From a virus: a stretch of DNA of 27,111 nucleotides. The stretch spans positions 1-27,111 of the IMG/VR virus record IMGVR_UViG_3300002835_000900. The stretch is one strand, 5' to 3'. Numbering within the stretch: the first letter of the stretch is position 1; each line of letters starts with the position of its first letter. Of this stretch, positions 1-6,369 are shown one piece after another. The notes below the pieces were generated by a model, which worked only from the letters and a program-made list of their open reading frames with translations, was not told the DNA's origin and searched no databases. The position numbers and the translations under genes were made by a program.

Positions 1-513
1 ACTGTTAAAATATTGTCTGGAGAGCAATACGGATATACTGGTAGAGGACAAGGAACAGTTAGTCTTATGACTGGTTTAATATTTAAATCAGAACAAGACG
101 TCAGCTTATTAACTATAAATTGTTTAAATTACTTTTATGAAGACTTTGAAGTAATGGCTTCATTAATTAGTACATCATTTTATCCAAACGAATTACCATT
201 AGCAATAAAAGCAAAAACTGCAAATAAAGAAATTATAATAAAAGCTGGCACTCCAATAGCAACAATTATTCCAATTTCATTAACTAAATTAAAGGATGAG
301 TCTATAGAAATAGAAAATTTTATACACAATCCAGAATATGCTCAAAAACAAAAAAGTTATGGAGATGCTGCTCAAGAAGTAAACAAATCTGGGCAGTGGA
401 CAGATTGGTATAGAGATGCTGTAGATGAAAATAAAAATTCAGTTGGATCACACGAAGTTAAATCATTAAAATTAAAAGTAATAGATAATACCTTGGATAA
501 AAATAATGAATAA
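1..513 (+). CDS. DUF6065-like protein, 5' end cut by window edge
   Basis: The frame is open from base 1, so the gene begins upstream; the in-frame TTG at 13 is not needed as a start. About 170 residues are visible. The core has a beta-rich look and contains KAGTPIATIIPI, which matches AGTPYAQIIPF in the next gene, and both proteins then continue with an acidic stretch, an I-x-NP motif and a polar, Lys-rich tail. The two are therefore probably diverged paralogues. I associate this pattern with DUF6065, a family of unknown function seen in phages and bacteria, but this is recognition from memory. The 3' end overlaps the next gene by 8 bases, which points to co-transcription with the oxygenase cassette. 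Function unknown. Confidence 0.6.
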   Translation, partial: TVKILSGEQYGYTGRGQGTVSLMTGLIFKSEQDVSLLTINCLNYFYEDFEVMASLISTSFYPNELPLAIKAKTANKEIIIKAGTPIATIIPISLTKLKDESIEIENFIHNPEYAQKQKSYGDAAQEVNKSGQWTDWYRDAVDENKNSVGSHEVKSLKLKVIDNTLDKNNE

Positions 514-1234
514 TAAAATTAAATTTGTTTCAAATAGGCCATGGCTAAATGAATCTAGTATATCTAAACCGTCTCCTTCAATTAAAGAAATTCCAGATTG
601 GTTTAGAAAAGCTGATAGATTTGCAATACACCCAGTAACAAAAGATTACTGGAAGGGTCCAGACGGAGGAAAAATTCCAACTTGGAAAGCCTGCCCAGCA
701 ATATTTGACATACTTGGTACGGGATATCTTTTAAAAACACCATGTGATATAAAATTTTATTTAAAGAATAATAAAATTTCTGTAGAAATCAAAGATGAAA
801 AATATAAAGATTTTTGTTCTGAAAGACAGCCTATGCCACAATTTGTTCATCCCCAAGGATATTACAATGAGCATTTTGCATGGTACCCAGACTGGGCAAT
901 TGAATTACCAGAAGGGTATAGCGCATTATATACTACACCATTAAATAGATTTGATTTACCATTTTTAATGACAACTGGAATTGTAGATAACGATAAAATT
1001 AATCTACCAGGAACAATGCCATTTTTTATTATTAAAGGTTATGAAGGAACTTTACCTGCTGGAACACCGTATGCACAAATTATACCTTTTAAAAGAGAAG
1101 ACTGGGATTCTGAAATTTTTATAGAAAATCCAAATAATCTTTATAAAAAAAATCAAAAAAATAGTGATAGGTATAGAGTAAAAGATGGCGGAGTATATAA
1201 AAACGAGGTTTGGTCTAAAAGAGTCTATGAATAG
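506..1234 (+). CDS. DUF6065-like protein of unknown function
   Basis: A 242-residue soluble protein with no signal peptide or membrane segment. It is rich in aromatic residues and Pro: PDWFRKADRF near residue 30, a Trp/Tyr cluster (HFAWYPDWAIELPEGY) near 123-138, then a segment ending AGTPYAQIIPF around 190-200. The ordering resembles DUF6065 proteins of cyanophages and marine bacteria; no activity is established for them to my knowledge. The G-T-P-x-A-Q turn followed by a hydrophobic strand is also reminiscent of the beta-clip of dUTPase/dCTP deaminase proteins, but I see no catalytic motifs of that fold. The ATG at 506 overlaps the previous stop by 8 bases; a weak GGA lies 9 bases upstream. 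Polar C-terminal tail. Confidence 0.65.
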   Translation: MNNKIKFVSNRPWLNESSISKPSPSIKEIPDWFRKADRFAIHPVTKDYWKGPDGGKIPTWKACPAIFDILGTGYLLKTPCDIKFYLKNNKISVEIKDEKYKDFCSERQPMPQFVHPQGYYNEHFAWYPDWAIELPEGYSALYTTPLNRFDLPFLMTTGIVDNDKINLPGTMPFFIIKGYEGTLPAGTPYAQIIPFKREDWDSEIFIENPNNLYKKNQKNSDRYRVKDGGVYKNEVWSKRVYE

Positions 1235-1236
1235 GA

Positions 1237-1245
1237 TGGTATAAT
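1237..1245 (+). promoter_or_regulatory. Extended -10 promoter, likely leaderless start
   Basis: TGG-TATAAT forms a perfect extended -10 (TG at 1237-1238, hexamer 1240-1245). The hexamer ends 5 bases before the ATG at 1251, so transcription would begin at or next to the start codon. No -35 is visible at 17 bp. AGGATGG at 1233-1239 could instead be a Shine-Dalgarno for the same ATG, so both readings remain possible. Confidence 0.45.
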
Positions 1246-1250
1246 AAATT

Positions 1251-1925
1251 ATGGACGATAGAGAATTAGCTAATGGAAAACAAAATTGGGATGACCGCAT
1301 CTCTATAACCCCACCAGGATTTTTTGGAACTTCCCCAGACAAAATTCAAGCAAGAGAAAATTTTATGACAGAAGAAGAAAGACTATTTCTTCTAAATGCA
1401 GCAAAATCAATTGATACATGGGACAGAACAGAAACCCATTATAACGACAAAGGCATAATTATATATGACGCATCATACTGGGATAACAGAGTAGCTTCTA
1501 GACCAATACTAGATAAAATTGATCCAGAAATTTCTATTGTTATTCAAAGACTTGTAGACAGACTTAAAATAGAAGTAGACAATTTTTTTAAAGTAGATGC
1601 AAAGCCGACAAGTCCAGCAATAGTAAGATGGATGGAAGGATATAGACAAGAGCCCCATGCGGATAAACAACTTCAAAACGGAGAGCCAAATGATTTCCCT
1701 TGGTATGATTTAGCGGGATTATTTTATTTAAACGACGACTATGAAGGCGGAGAACTATACTTCCTAAATCAAGAAATTGAATTTAAGCCAAAGCCTGGGG
1801 CAGCTTACTTTTTTCCAGGAGATGTAGGCTATAGTCACGGAGTTAAAGAAATAACAAGTGGAATTAGATATGTGATACCATTTTTTTGGACAATATTAAG
1901 TCACACAGGAGACAAACAGCCATGA
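1251..1925 (+). CDS. 2OG-Fe(II) dioxygenase, prolyl 4-hydroxylase-like (1 of 4)
   Basis: A 224-residue protein with a complete double-stranded beta-helix signature: the iron ligands H136-x-D138 in EPHADKQ, the strand FYLNDDYEGGELYF at about 158-171, the distal ligand H196 in YSHGV and the 2-oxoglutarate-binding R206 in SGIRY, then a hydrophobic FFW strand. Such enzymes hydroxylate a protein or small-molecule substrate using O2, Fe(II) and 2-oxoglutarate, releasing succinate and CO2. Four related enzymes lie in a row here. The substrate is not known; the collagen-like and Pro-rich virion genes just downstream are the obvious candidates. The gene overlaps the next by ATGA. No signal peptide, so it is expected to act in the host cytoplasm. 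Confidence 0.9.
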   Translation: MDDRELANGKQNWDDRISITPPGFFGTSPDKIQARENFMTEEERLFLLNAAKSIDTWDRTETHYNDKGIIIYDASYWDNRVASRPILDKIDPEISIVIQRLVDRLKIEVDNFFKVDAKPTSPAIVRWMEGYRQEPHADKQLQNGEPNDFPWYDLAGLFYLNDDYEGGELYFLNQEIEFKPKPGAAYFFPGDVGYSHGVKEITSGIRYVIPFFWTILSHTGDKQP

Positions 1926-2743
1926 CTAAACCTTTAGAATTTATTACAATATATCCAAAAATAAATGTGTATAGAAATGTTTTTAATGATGTAGATGATT
2001 TTTTCGAAAAAGCAAAGAAATTATATCCCTGGGAACAATGGTATACGTTTGGAAATATGATTTCATTAGGAGAAGATTTTTTAAAATTTGAAAAATTTCC
2101 TACAAGAGATGAATTTGTAAATTCAAGAAATTGGCAAATAGACGAATCTAACTTAAATCAAAAAATTAATAAAGAGTTATGTAAAGAAGTAGGAGAAATT
2201 TTTTATGATGCAACTAGTCATTTTTTAAGCATGTACCCAGATACTTCTTTGCCAAATTATACAAAACAGGCAGCTTCAATTAATAAATATATAGAAGGCT
2301 CAGACGGAATATCTGAAAATTATTCAATGAATTATCATACGGATTTTGTCCAGCCAGAAAAAGAAATGCCAGGAAATAAATTTGGAATAACTACTACTTT
2401 TTATTTAAACGATGATTATGAAAATGGAGAAATCTGTTTTACCGTTAATGATGAATTTATTTCTCATAAACCAAAAAGGGGGGATGTAATTGTTTTCCCA
2501 TCAACAGAGCCATATTATCATGGAGTTAGAAAATCTTTTGGAAATGATAGATATATGATTAGATGTTTTTGGCAATTCGAGTATGATGGATCTAAAGAGT
2601 GGTTAGATAATGAAAAAAAATATGGAAAAGAATTATGGTCAAAAATGGAAGAAGATCGAATAAAAAAAGAAAGATTTGAAAAGCAAATAGATTCAGAATC
2701 TGTGCATCATCTTTTAGGAAGAGATAATAATAAATATTTATGA
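1922..2743 (+). CDS. 2OG-Fe(II) dioxygenase, prolyl 4-hydroxylase-like (2 of 4)
   Basis: Read from the ATG at 1922 this is 273 residues. That start has AGGAGA at 1906-1911 and an ATGA overlap with the previous gene; a longer frame from 1886 lacks this support. The iron ligands are H139-x-D141 (NYHTDF) and H200 (YYHGV), and R210 (NDRYM) would bind 2-oxoglutarate. YLNDDYENGEICF at 161-173 is the family strand shared with its three neighbours. The C-terminus extends about 55 residues beyond the last core strand as a charged, probably helical tail absent from copy 1. All catalytic residues are present, so it should be active; substrate unknown. Confidence 0.9.
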   Translation: MTKPLEFITIYPKINVYRNVFNDVDDFFEKAKKLYPWEQWYTFGNMISLGEDFLKFEKFPTRDEFVNSRNWQIDESNLNQKINKELCKEVGEIFYDATSHFLSMYPDTSLPNYTKQAASINKYIEGSDGISENYSMNYHTDFVQPEKEMPGNKFGITTTFYLNDDYENGEICFTVNDEFISHKPKRGDVIVFPSTEPYYHGVRKSFGNDRYMIRCFWQFEYDGSKEWLDNEKKYGKELWSKMEEDRIKKERFEKQIDSESVHHLLGRDNNKYL

Positions 2744-2859
2744 GACAATGTACTTGTGGAAGATCTAATGCGTATCCATACTGTGATGGAACACACAAAT
2801 TAAAAAAAATACAAAAAGAAGAAAGCATAGAAATTAAAACAGAAGAGGAACAAAAATGA
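2740..2859 (+). CDS. Miniature CDGSH-type iron-sulfur protein
   Basis: A 39-residue ORF with an ATGA overlap at both ends (start ATG at 2740 overlaps the stop at 2743; its own stop overlaps the next ATG at 2856). Residues 4-19 read CTCGRSNAYPYCDGTH, an exact fit to the CDGSH consensus C-x-C-x2-(S/T)-x3-P-x-C-D-G-(S/A/T)-H, giving three Cys (4, 6, 15) and one His (19) as ligands of a [2Fe-2S] cluster. The rest is a Lys/Glu-rich tail. Cellular CDGSH proteins (mitoNEET type) are dimers or carry two motifs and take part in redox or Fe-S handling; this one is close to the minimum length. Lying inside a run of Fe(II) oxygenases, it might supply electrons or iron, which is an inference. Confidence 0.85.
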   Translation: MRQCTCGRSNAYPYCDGTHKLKKIQKEESIEIKTEEEQK

Positions 2860-3620
2860 AAAATGGTATGATAGACTTTATAGATAAATCTAAATTTATT
2901 TATTTGCAAAACGAAGAAATCCCTTCTGAAAAAATGGGAAATCTAGGAATTAAAGTAAATACTATAGTAGAAATTCCTAATTTTATAGACTCTGAAATTG
3001 TTCCAAAAATGATTAATTTTTTTGAAAACTGTGATGTTGACTGGGGAGATATTGCATTTTATGGATCATCTGGAAAAGGAATTAAAACAGATTCAGAAAC
3101 AATGAAAAAATTTGATCTACCAGAAGGATTTTTTGATAAAATAAAAAATAAATATCAAGAAGCTGTTCAAACAGTATTTGAAAGAGAAGTTAAAGCGAAC
3201 ACGTCTCATGCACAAAAGTGGGATGTTGGAGGATTTGCAAGCCCTCATTCAGACAATTCAGATAACGACGGAAAACCAAATGCTTTTGAAATAAATAAAT
3301 ATGTAGGAATACTTTACCTTAACGATGACTACGAAGGTGGAGAATTATATTTTTGTGACAAAGATAACGAAATGAAAACGTACTTATCCTTTAAACCAAA
3401 CGCTTATTCTTATTATGTTTTTCCTGGAGGTTATGAAAATATCCACGGAGTTTCAGAAATAACTAAGGGCACAAGATACACCATGGTTTCATTTTGGGAT
3501 TACGCAGATTCAGTTTATGATCAAGAAACATTGGATAGATGGGAAGAAGAAGAAAAGCAAGTTAGAATTGAACAGGCAAAACAAAAAGAAGAGTGGAATA
3601 AAGGAAACAAATATGCTTAA
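2856..3620 (+). CDS. 2OG-Fe(II) dioxygenase, prolyl 4-hydroxylase-like (3 of 4)
   Basis: A 254-residue protein. The N-terminal ~45 residues lead into EIPNFIDSEIVPKMINFFE, the usual entry helix of prolyl-hydroxylase-like enzymes. Iron ligands are H131-x-D133 (SPHSDNSD) and H197 (NIHGV); R207 (GTRYT) is the 2-oxoglutarate anchor. YLNDDYEGGELYF at 154-166 is nearly identical to copy 1, and the DNA is also similar there, so these two are probably the closest pair. The C-terminal ~40 residues are a highly charged Glu/Lys helix. The start has an AGAGGAA Shine-Dalgarno about 8 bases upstream and overlaps the CDGSH gene by ATGA, giving tight coupling. Confidence 0.9.
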   Translation: MKNGMIDFIDKSKFIYLQNEEIPSEKMGNLGIKVNTIVEIPNFIDSEIVPKMINFFENCDVDWGDIAFYGSSGKGIKTDSETMKKFDLPEGFFDKIKNKYQEAVQTVFEREVKANTSHAQKWDVGGFASPHSDNSDNDGKPNAFEINKYVGILYLNDDYEGGELYFCDKDNEMKTYLSFKPNAYSYYVFPGGYENIHGVSEITKGTRYTMVSFWDYADSVYDQETLDRWEEEEKQVRIEQAKQKEEWNKGNKYA

Positions 3621-4209
3621 TGTAGAAAGATTTGATAAAATATCTTACTACAAAAATGTTATAGAAAATCCAAAATCTTTAATTAATTTAATAGAGGAAT
3701 CAGATAAAAATTTAAATGATCATACAAGCATTCCTGTATGGCAAGAATGGATTGCTAGTGGGGATGAAAAATATGTTTTCGGATATCAAAAAAGATTTAG
3801 CAGCTCTGTTGAATCGGATACAGACCAAGATATACAAAAAATAAACTATATTCTTAAAAAAGCAATAGTCGACTCATCAGAAGATTATTCAAAATATTAT
3901 TCAATAAATATAGGTAGCCTAATGCCATTGTCTATAAGTAAATATTCTACTGGAAAATCTATGGGGCCGCATGTTGATGATTATAATAATGGAGATGACC
4001 CTAATATATCAGTAGTGCTATATCTTAATGATAATTATGAAGGTGGAGAAATTAATTTTCCAAATCAAGATATAACTATAAAGCCAGAAGCAGGAAGCAT
4101 TGTAATATTTCCATCTGTAGAGCCCTACTACCATCAGTCTTTACCAGTTATTTCTGGAATTAAATATATGTCTCCTGGATTTTGGCGTAAAACCAACAAG
4201 GTGGTATAA
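3613..4209 (+). CDS. 2OG-Fe(II) dioxygenase, P4H-like, with Lys at the 2OG site (4 of 4)
   Basis: Read from the ATG at 3613 (AAAGGAAA about 7 bases upstream, 8-base overlap with the previous gene) it is 198 residues, the shortest of the four. An upstream in-frame start at 3517 would add a Lys-rich segment lying inside the previous gene and is unlikely. Iron ligands are H120-x-D122 (GPHVDD) and H174 (YYHQS). The position that is Arg in the other three copies is K184 (SGIKYM). Lys is used at this site in collagen-type and algal prolyl 4-hydroxylases, so activity is still expected. Last gene of the oxygenase run; the promoter for the collagen-like gene lies over its final codons. Confidence 0.88.
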   Translation: MLNVERFDKISYYKNVIENPKSLINLIEESDKNLNDHTSIPVWQEWIASGDEKYVFGYQKRFSSSVESDTDQDIQKINYILKKAIVDSSEDYSKYYSINIGSLMPLSISKYSTGKSMGPHVDDYNNGDDPNISVVLYLNDNYEGGEINFPNQDITIKPEAGSIVIFPSVEPYYHQSLPVISGIKYMSPGFWRKTNKVV

Positions 4210-4210
4210 T
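4182..4210 (+). promoter_or_regulatory. Promoter for the collagen-like gene, probably leaderless
   Basis: TTGGCG (4182-4187), a 17-base spacer and TATAAT (4205-4210), with TG one base before the hexamer (4202-4203). It sits inside the 3' end of the fourth oxygenase gene and ends 6 bases before the ATG at 4217, so the transcript would begin at the start codon. AAGGTGG at 4199-4204 is an alternative, rather distant Shine-Dalgarno. Confidence 0.65.
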
Positions 4211-4216
4211 TTAAAA

Positions 4217-5347
4217 ATGGCCACTATTTCAAATGATAAAAACTGGAGATTTCCAGATTACACAGACTCCCCAGACATCCCAAGAGACATTTCATATTTA
4301 GCTGCTGATATTTCTGAGTATATTGACAATCATCCTGGTCCAACTGGTGCAACTGGCGCAACGGGCGCAACGGGGCCATCAAACGTTTTATCTGTAGGAA
4401 CAGTAACAACTGGAAACGCAGGCTCATCTGCCTCAGTTACAATTGCGGGCACATCGCCAAGCCAAACAATAAGTTTTACAATTCCTCGTGGAGATACTGG
4501 TGCAACTGGCTTAACTGGCGAACAAGGTATTCAAGGCGTACAAGGTATTCAAGGCGAACAAGGTATTCAAGGACTTAAAGGCGACAAGGGAGACACAGGA
4601 GAAACTGGTGCAACTGGTGCAACTGGACCAGCTGGGCCACAAGGTGAACAAGGCATTCAAGGCATACAGGGAATTCAAGGGGAACAGGGAACTGGTGTTA
4701 ATATACTTGGCTCTTATGCAAACTTAACAGCACTACAAGCAGCACATCCTACTGGGAGTCCTGCAGATGCATATTTAATTAATAATGATTTATATGTTTG
4801 GTCACAATCAACATCTTCTTGGATAAATGTTGGAACAATAAGAGGTCCACAGGGAGATCAAGGAATACAAGGTATTCAAGGACTTAAAGGCGACAAGGGA
4901 GACACAGGAGAAACTGGTGCAACTGGTGCAACTGGCGCAACTGGGCCACAAGGCGAACAGGGTATCCAGGGAATACAGGGAATTCAGGGAGAAGTTGGAG
5001 CAACTGGTGCAACTGGCGCAACTGGCGCAGCTGGACAAGATCTAGTTTCAGTATTTACAATTGCACAAAAATATTCATCCTACACTTTAGTATCTTCAGA
5101 TCTTGGAAAACTAATAGAAATGTCAAGCGGAGGAACCGTAACCATACCAACAGACTCAGAGATATTTGCCATAGGATCAACAGTTGATATTGTTCAAACT
5201 GGTTCATCTCAAGTTACAATTGCAGCAGACACTGGAGTAACAGTAAATTCTACTCCTGGATTAAAATTAAGAGCACAGTGGTCATCTGCAACTTTAATAA
5301 AAAGAGGAAATAATCTTTGGGTTGCGCTTGGCGATTTGAGCGCTTAA
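4217..5347 (+). CDS. Collagen-like tail fibre / minor tail protein
   Basis: A 376-residue protein. Residues 1-40 form an N-terminal segment (RFPDYTDSPDIPRDI) of the kind found in actinophage tail fibres, presumably the attachment end. Three Gly-X-Y tracts follow at about 41-54, 92-160 and 210-273, interrupted by a beta-rich spacer (55-91) and a small domain (about 161-209, DLYVWSQSTSSWINVG) typical of fibre carbohydrate-binding modules. The C-terminal ~95 residues form a beta domain of phage fibre type. All tract prolines are at X positions; four Lys (121, 124, 224, 227) are at Y positions followed by Gly. The protein probably trimerises as a collagen triple helix and serves host binding. It lies just downstream of four hydroxylase-like genes. 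Confidence 0.88.
   Translation: MATISNDKNWRFPDYTDSPDIPRDISYLAADISEYIDNHPGPTGATGATGATGPSNVLSVGTVTTGNAGSSASVTIAGTSPSQTISFTIPRGDTGATGLTGEQGIQGVQGIQGEQGIQGLKGDKGDTGETGATGATGPAGPQGEQGIQGIQGIQGEQGTGVNILGSYANLTALQAAHPTGSPADAYLINNDLYVWSQSTSSWINVGTIRGPQGDQGIQGIQGLKGDKGDTGETGATGATGATGPQGEQGIQGIQGIQGEVGATGATGATGAAGQDLVSVFTIAQKYSSYTLVSSDLGKLIEMSSGGTVTIPTDSEIFAIGSTVDIVQTGSSQVTIAADTGVTVNSTPGLKLRAQWSSATLIKRGNNLWVALGDLSA
4558..4626 (+). repeat. 69-bp perfect direct repeat, copy 1 (collagen tract 2)
   Basis: Bases 4558-4626 are identical to 4867-4935 at an offset of 309. The repeat encodes QGIQGLKGDKGDTGETGATG and continues with further GAT triplets. Perfect identity at all codon positions suggests recent duplication or gene conversion between the two collagen tracts; recombination between copies would delete the carbohydrate-binding-like domain. 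Confidence 0.9.
4867..4935 (+). repeat. 69-bp perfect direct repeat, copy 2 (collagen tract 3)
   Basis: Second copy of the repeat at 4558-4626. The region between the two holds the end of collagen tract 2 and the small globular spacer domain. The copies diverge immediately on both sides. Confidence 0.9.
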
Positions 5348-5348
5348 A

Positions 5349-6350
5349 ATGCCAAAGTCAAGTCGTGGTAAACACGGAGTAAGAAAAGTATCAGTTCCAA
5401 ATATTACTGGAGAATCCTATACTACCACCCAAACATATTTAACAAATTTAGGATTTATATACATACAAACAACTACAGATACAAATACAGAATCAAATAA
5501 TTTAATAATATATTCACAAGGATTAACTAGCGGATCAGTAGTACCACTTGGAACATCTATACCATTTCAGTATTATGTTTATGTCCCACCATTTTTCCCA
5601 CCATTCTTTCCACCTTTCTTTCCATTCTTTCCATTCTTCCCATATTTCCCACCAGCATTTCCATTCTTCCCAGATTTTCCACCAGTACCACCAAATTTTC
5701 CACCAGATTTTCCACCAGTTCCACCATTCTTTCCATTCTTCCCATATTTCCCACCAGCATTTCCATTCTTCCCATATTTCCCACCATTCTTCCCATATTT
5801 CCCACCATTCTTCCCACCAGCATTTGGTCCATACTTCACAAGATGTGTAGATGGCGACACCTTAATACTAACTAGCAATGGTCCAAAAAAAGCTAGAGAT
5901 ATTAAAATTGAAGATGTGCTTTTAACAGTTAATCTAGAATCATTAACCAAAGAATCAAATGCAACTCCATTACAAATTAATGTGCAAGATTTGCAGTTAA
6001 ATAATTTAGTACATACTAAAGTTACAAATGTAATTGCTTCTAATAAAGTGGAAAGAGTATATTTTAACGACGATAAAACAGCTCAATTTACTGAAACTCA
6101 CCCAATATTCGTAAAACGCAATAACGAATATCGTGTAGTAGAAGCAGGCACAGTTCAAGCAGGAGATTTTTTAATAACTATTAATCCAGATGAATTATCA
6201 GAAAATTTAGATATTAATAAAGTTATATCACAAATAGTGGTCACTAAGGTAAATAAAAATATTTTAAATCTTGAAAAAGATGTTTATACATTTAGCTGCG
6301 ATCCATACAATTGGTATTTTGCAGGAAATATATTAACACACAATAAATAA
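5349..6350 (+). CDS. PASTA / Phe-Pro-rich / Hint (intein-like) protein
   Basis: A 333-residue protein in three parts. Residues about 14-78 form a PASTA-like domain (VPNITGESYTTTQTYLTNLGF), known in other proteins to bind peptidoglycan or be a surface module. Residues 79-162 consist almost only of Phe and Pro with some Tyr, Ala and Val (FPPFFP, FPYFPP, FPPVPP units). Residues 166-332 form a Hint domain: C166 starts block A (CVDGDTLILTSNGPKKARDI), T248-x-x-H251 is block B (TETHP), and the end reads WYFAGNILTHN followed by one Lys. Hint domains cleave or splice themselves through the block A Cys and the terminal Asn. With Lys as the only downstream residue, ordinary splicing lacks a nucleophile, so cleavage or transfer is likelier. 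It starts one base after the collagen-like stop and is probably co-expressed with it. Confidence 0.85.
   Translation: MPKSSRGKHGVRKVSVPNITGESYTTTQTYLTNLGFIYIQTTTDTNTESNNLIIYSQGLTSGSVVPLGTSIPFQYYVYVPPFFPPFFPPFFPFFPFFPYFPPAFPFFPDFPPVPPNFPPDFPPVPPFFPFFPYFPPAFPFFPYFPPFFPYFPPFFPPAFGPYFTRCVDGDTLILTSNGPKKARDIKIEDVLLTVNLESLTKESNATPLQINVQDLQLNNLVHTKVTNVIASNKVERVYFNDDKTAQFTETHPIFVKRNNEYRVVEAGTVQAGDFLITINPDELSENLDINKVISQIVVTKVNKNILNLEKDVYTFSCDPYNWYFAGNILTHNK
5583..5828 (+). repeat. Degenerate tandem repeat encoding Phe/Pro-rich region
   Basis: About 246 bases built from units such as CCATTCTTCCCATATTTCC and CCACCAGCATTTCC, strongly pyrimidine-rich on the + strand. Longer units recur almost exactly (for example around 5631-5670 and 5727-5780), consistent with expansion by slippage. 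The composition keeps open frames in several other registers and on the opposite strand. Confidence 0.85.
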
Positions 6351-6369
6351 TCAGGGGATAAAAGGTAAA

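Noticed and set aside
13-513. TTG at 13 as the start of the first gene
   Set aside because: The frame is open to the window edge without a stop and no ribosome site precedes the TTG, so the gene most likely begins upstream.
506-1234. dUTPase or dCTP deaminase
   Set aside because: Only the GTPYAQIIPF turn is reminiscent; the catalytic motifs of those enzymes are not visible.
1886-1921. Upstream in-frame ATG at 1886 for oxygenase 2
   Set aside because: It lies inside the previous gene without a Shine-Dalgarno; ATG 1922 has AGGAGA and an ATGA overlap.
3517-3612. Upstream in-frame ATG at 3517 for oxygenase 4
   Set aside because: It would add a Lys-rich stretch that is an off-frame reading of the previous gene's 3' end; ATG 3613 has AAAGGAAA.
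4808-5038. Minus-strand Cys/Ser-rich frame opposite the collagen tract
   Set aside because: It is the mirror of Gly-X-Y codons and has no start signal.
4320-5040. Short regular repeats as a CRISPR array
   Set aside because: The 9-base periodicity (ACTGGTGCA type) is codon-level Gly-X-Y repetition within an intact ORF, with no unique spacers.
5548-5950. Open frames in other registers and on the minus strand over the Phe/Pro region
   Set aside because: They arise from the repetitive pyrimidine-rich DNA; their products are simple His/Ser, Met/Gly or Gly/Lys/Asn repeats with no ribosome site.
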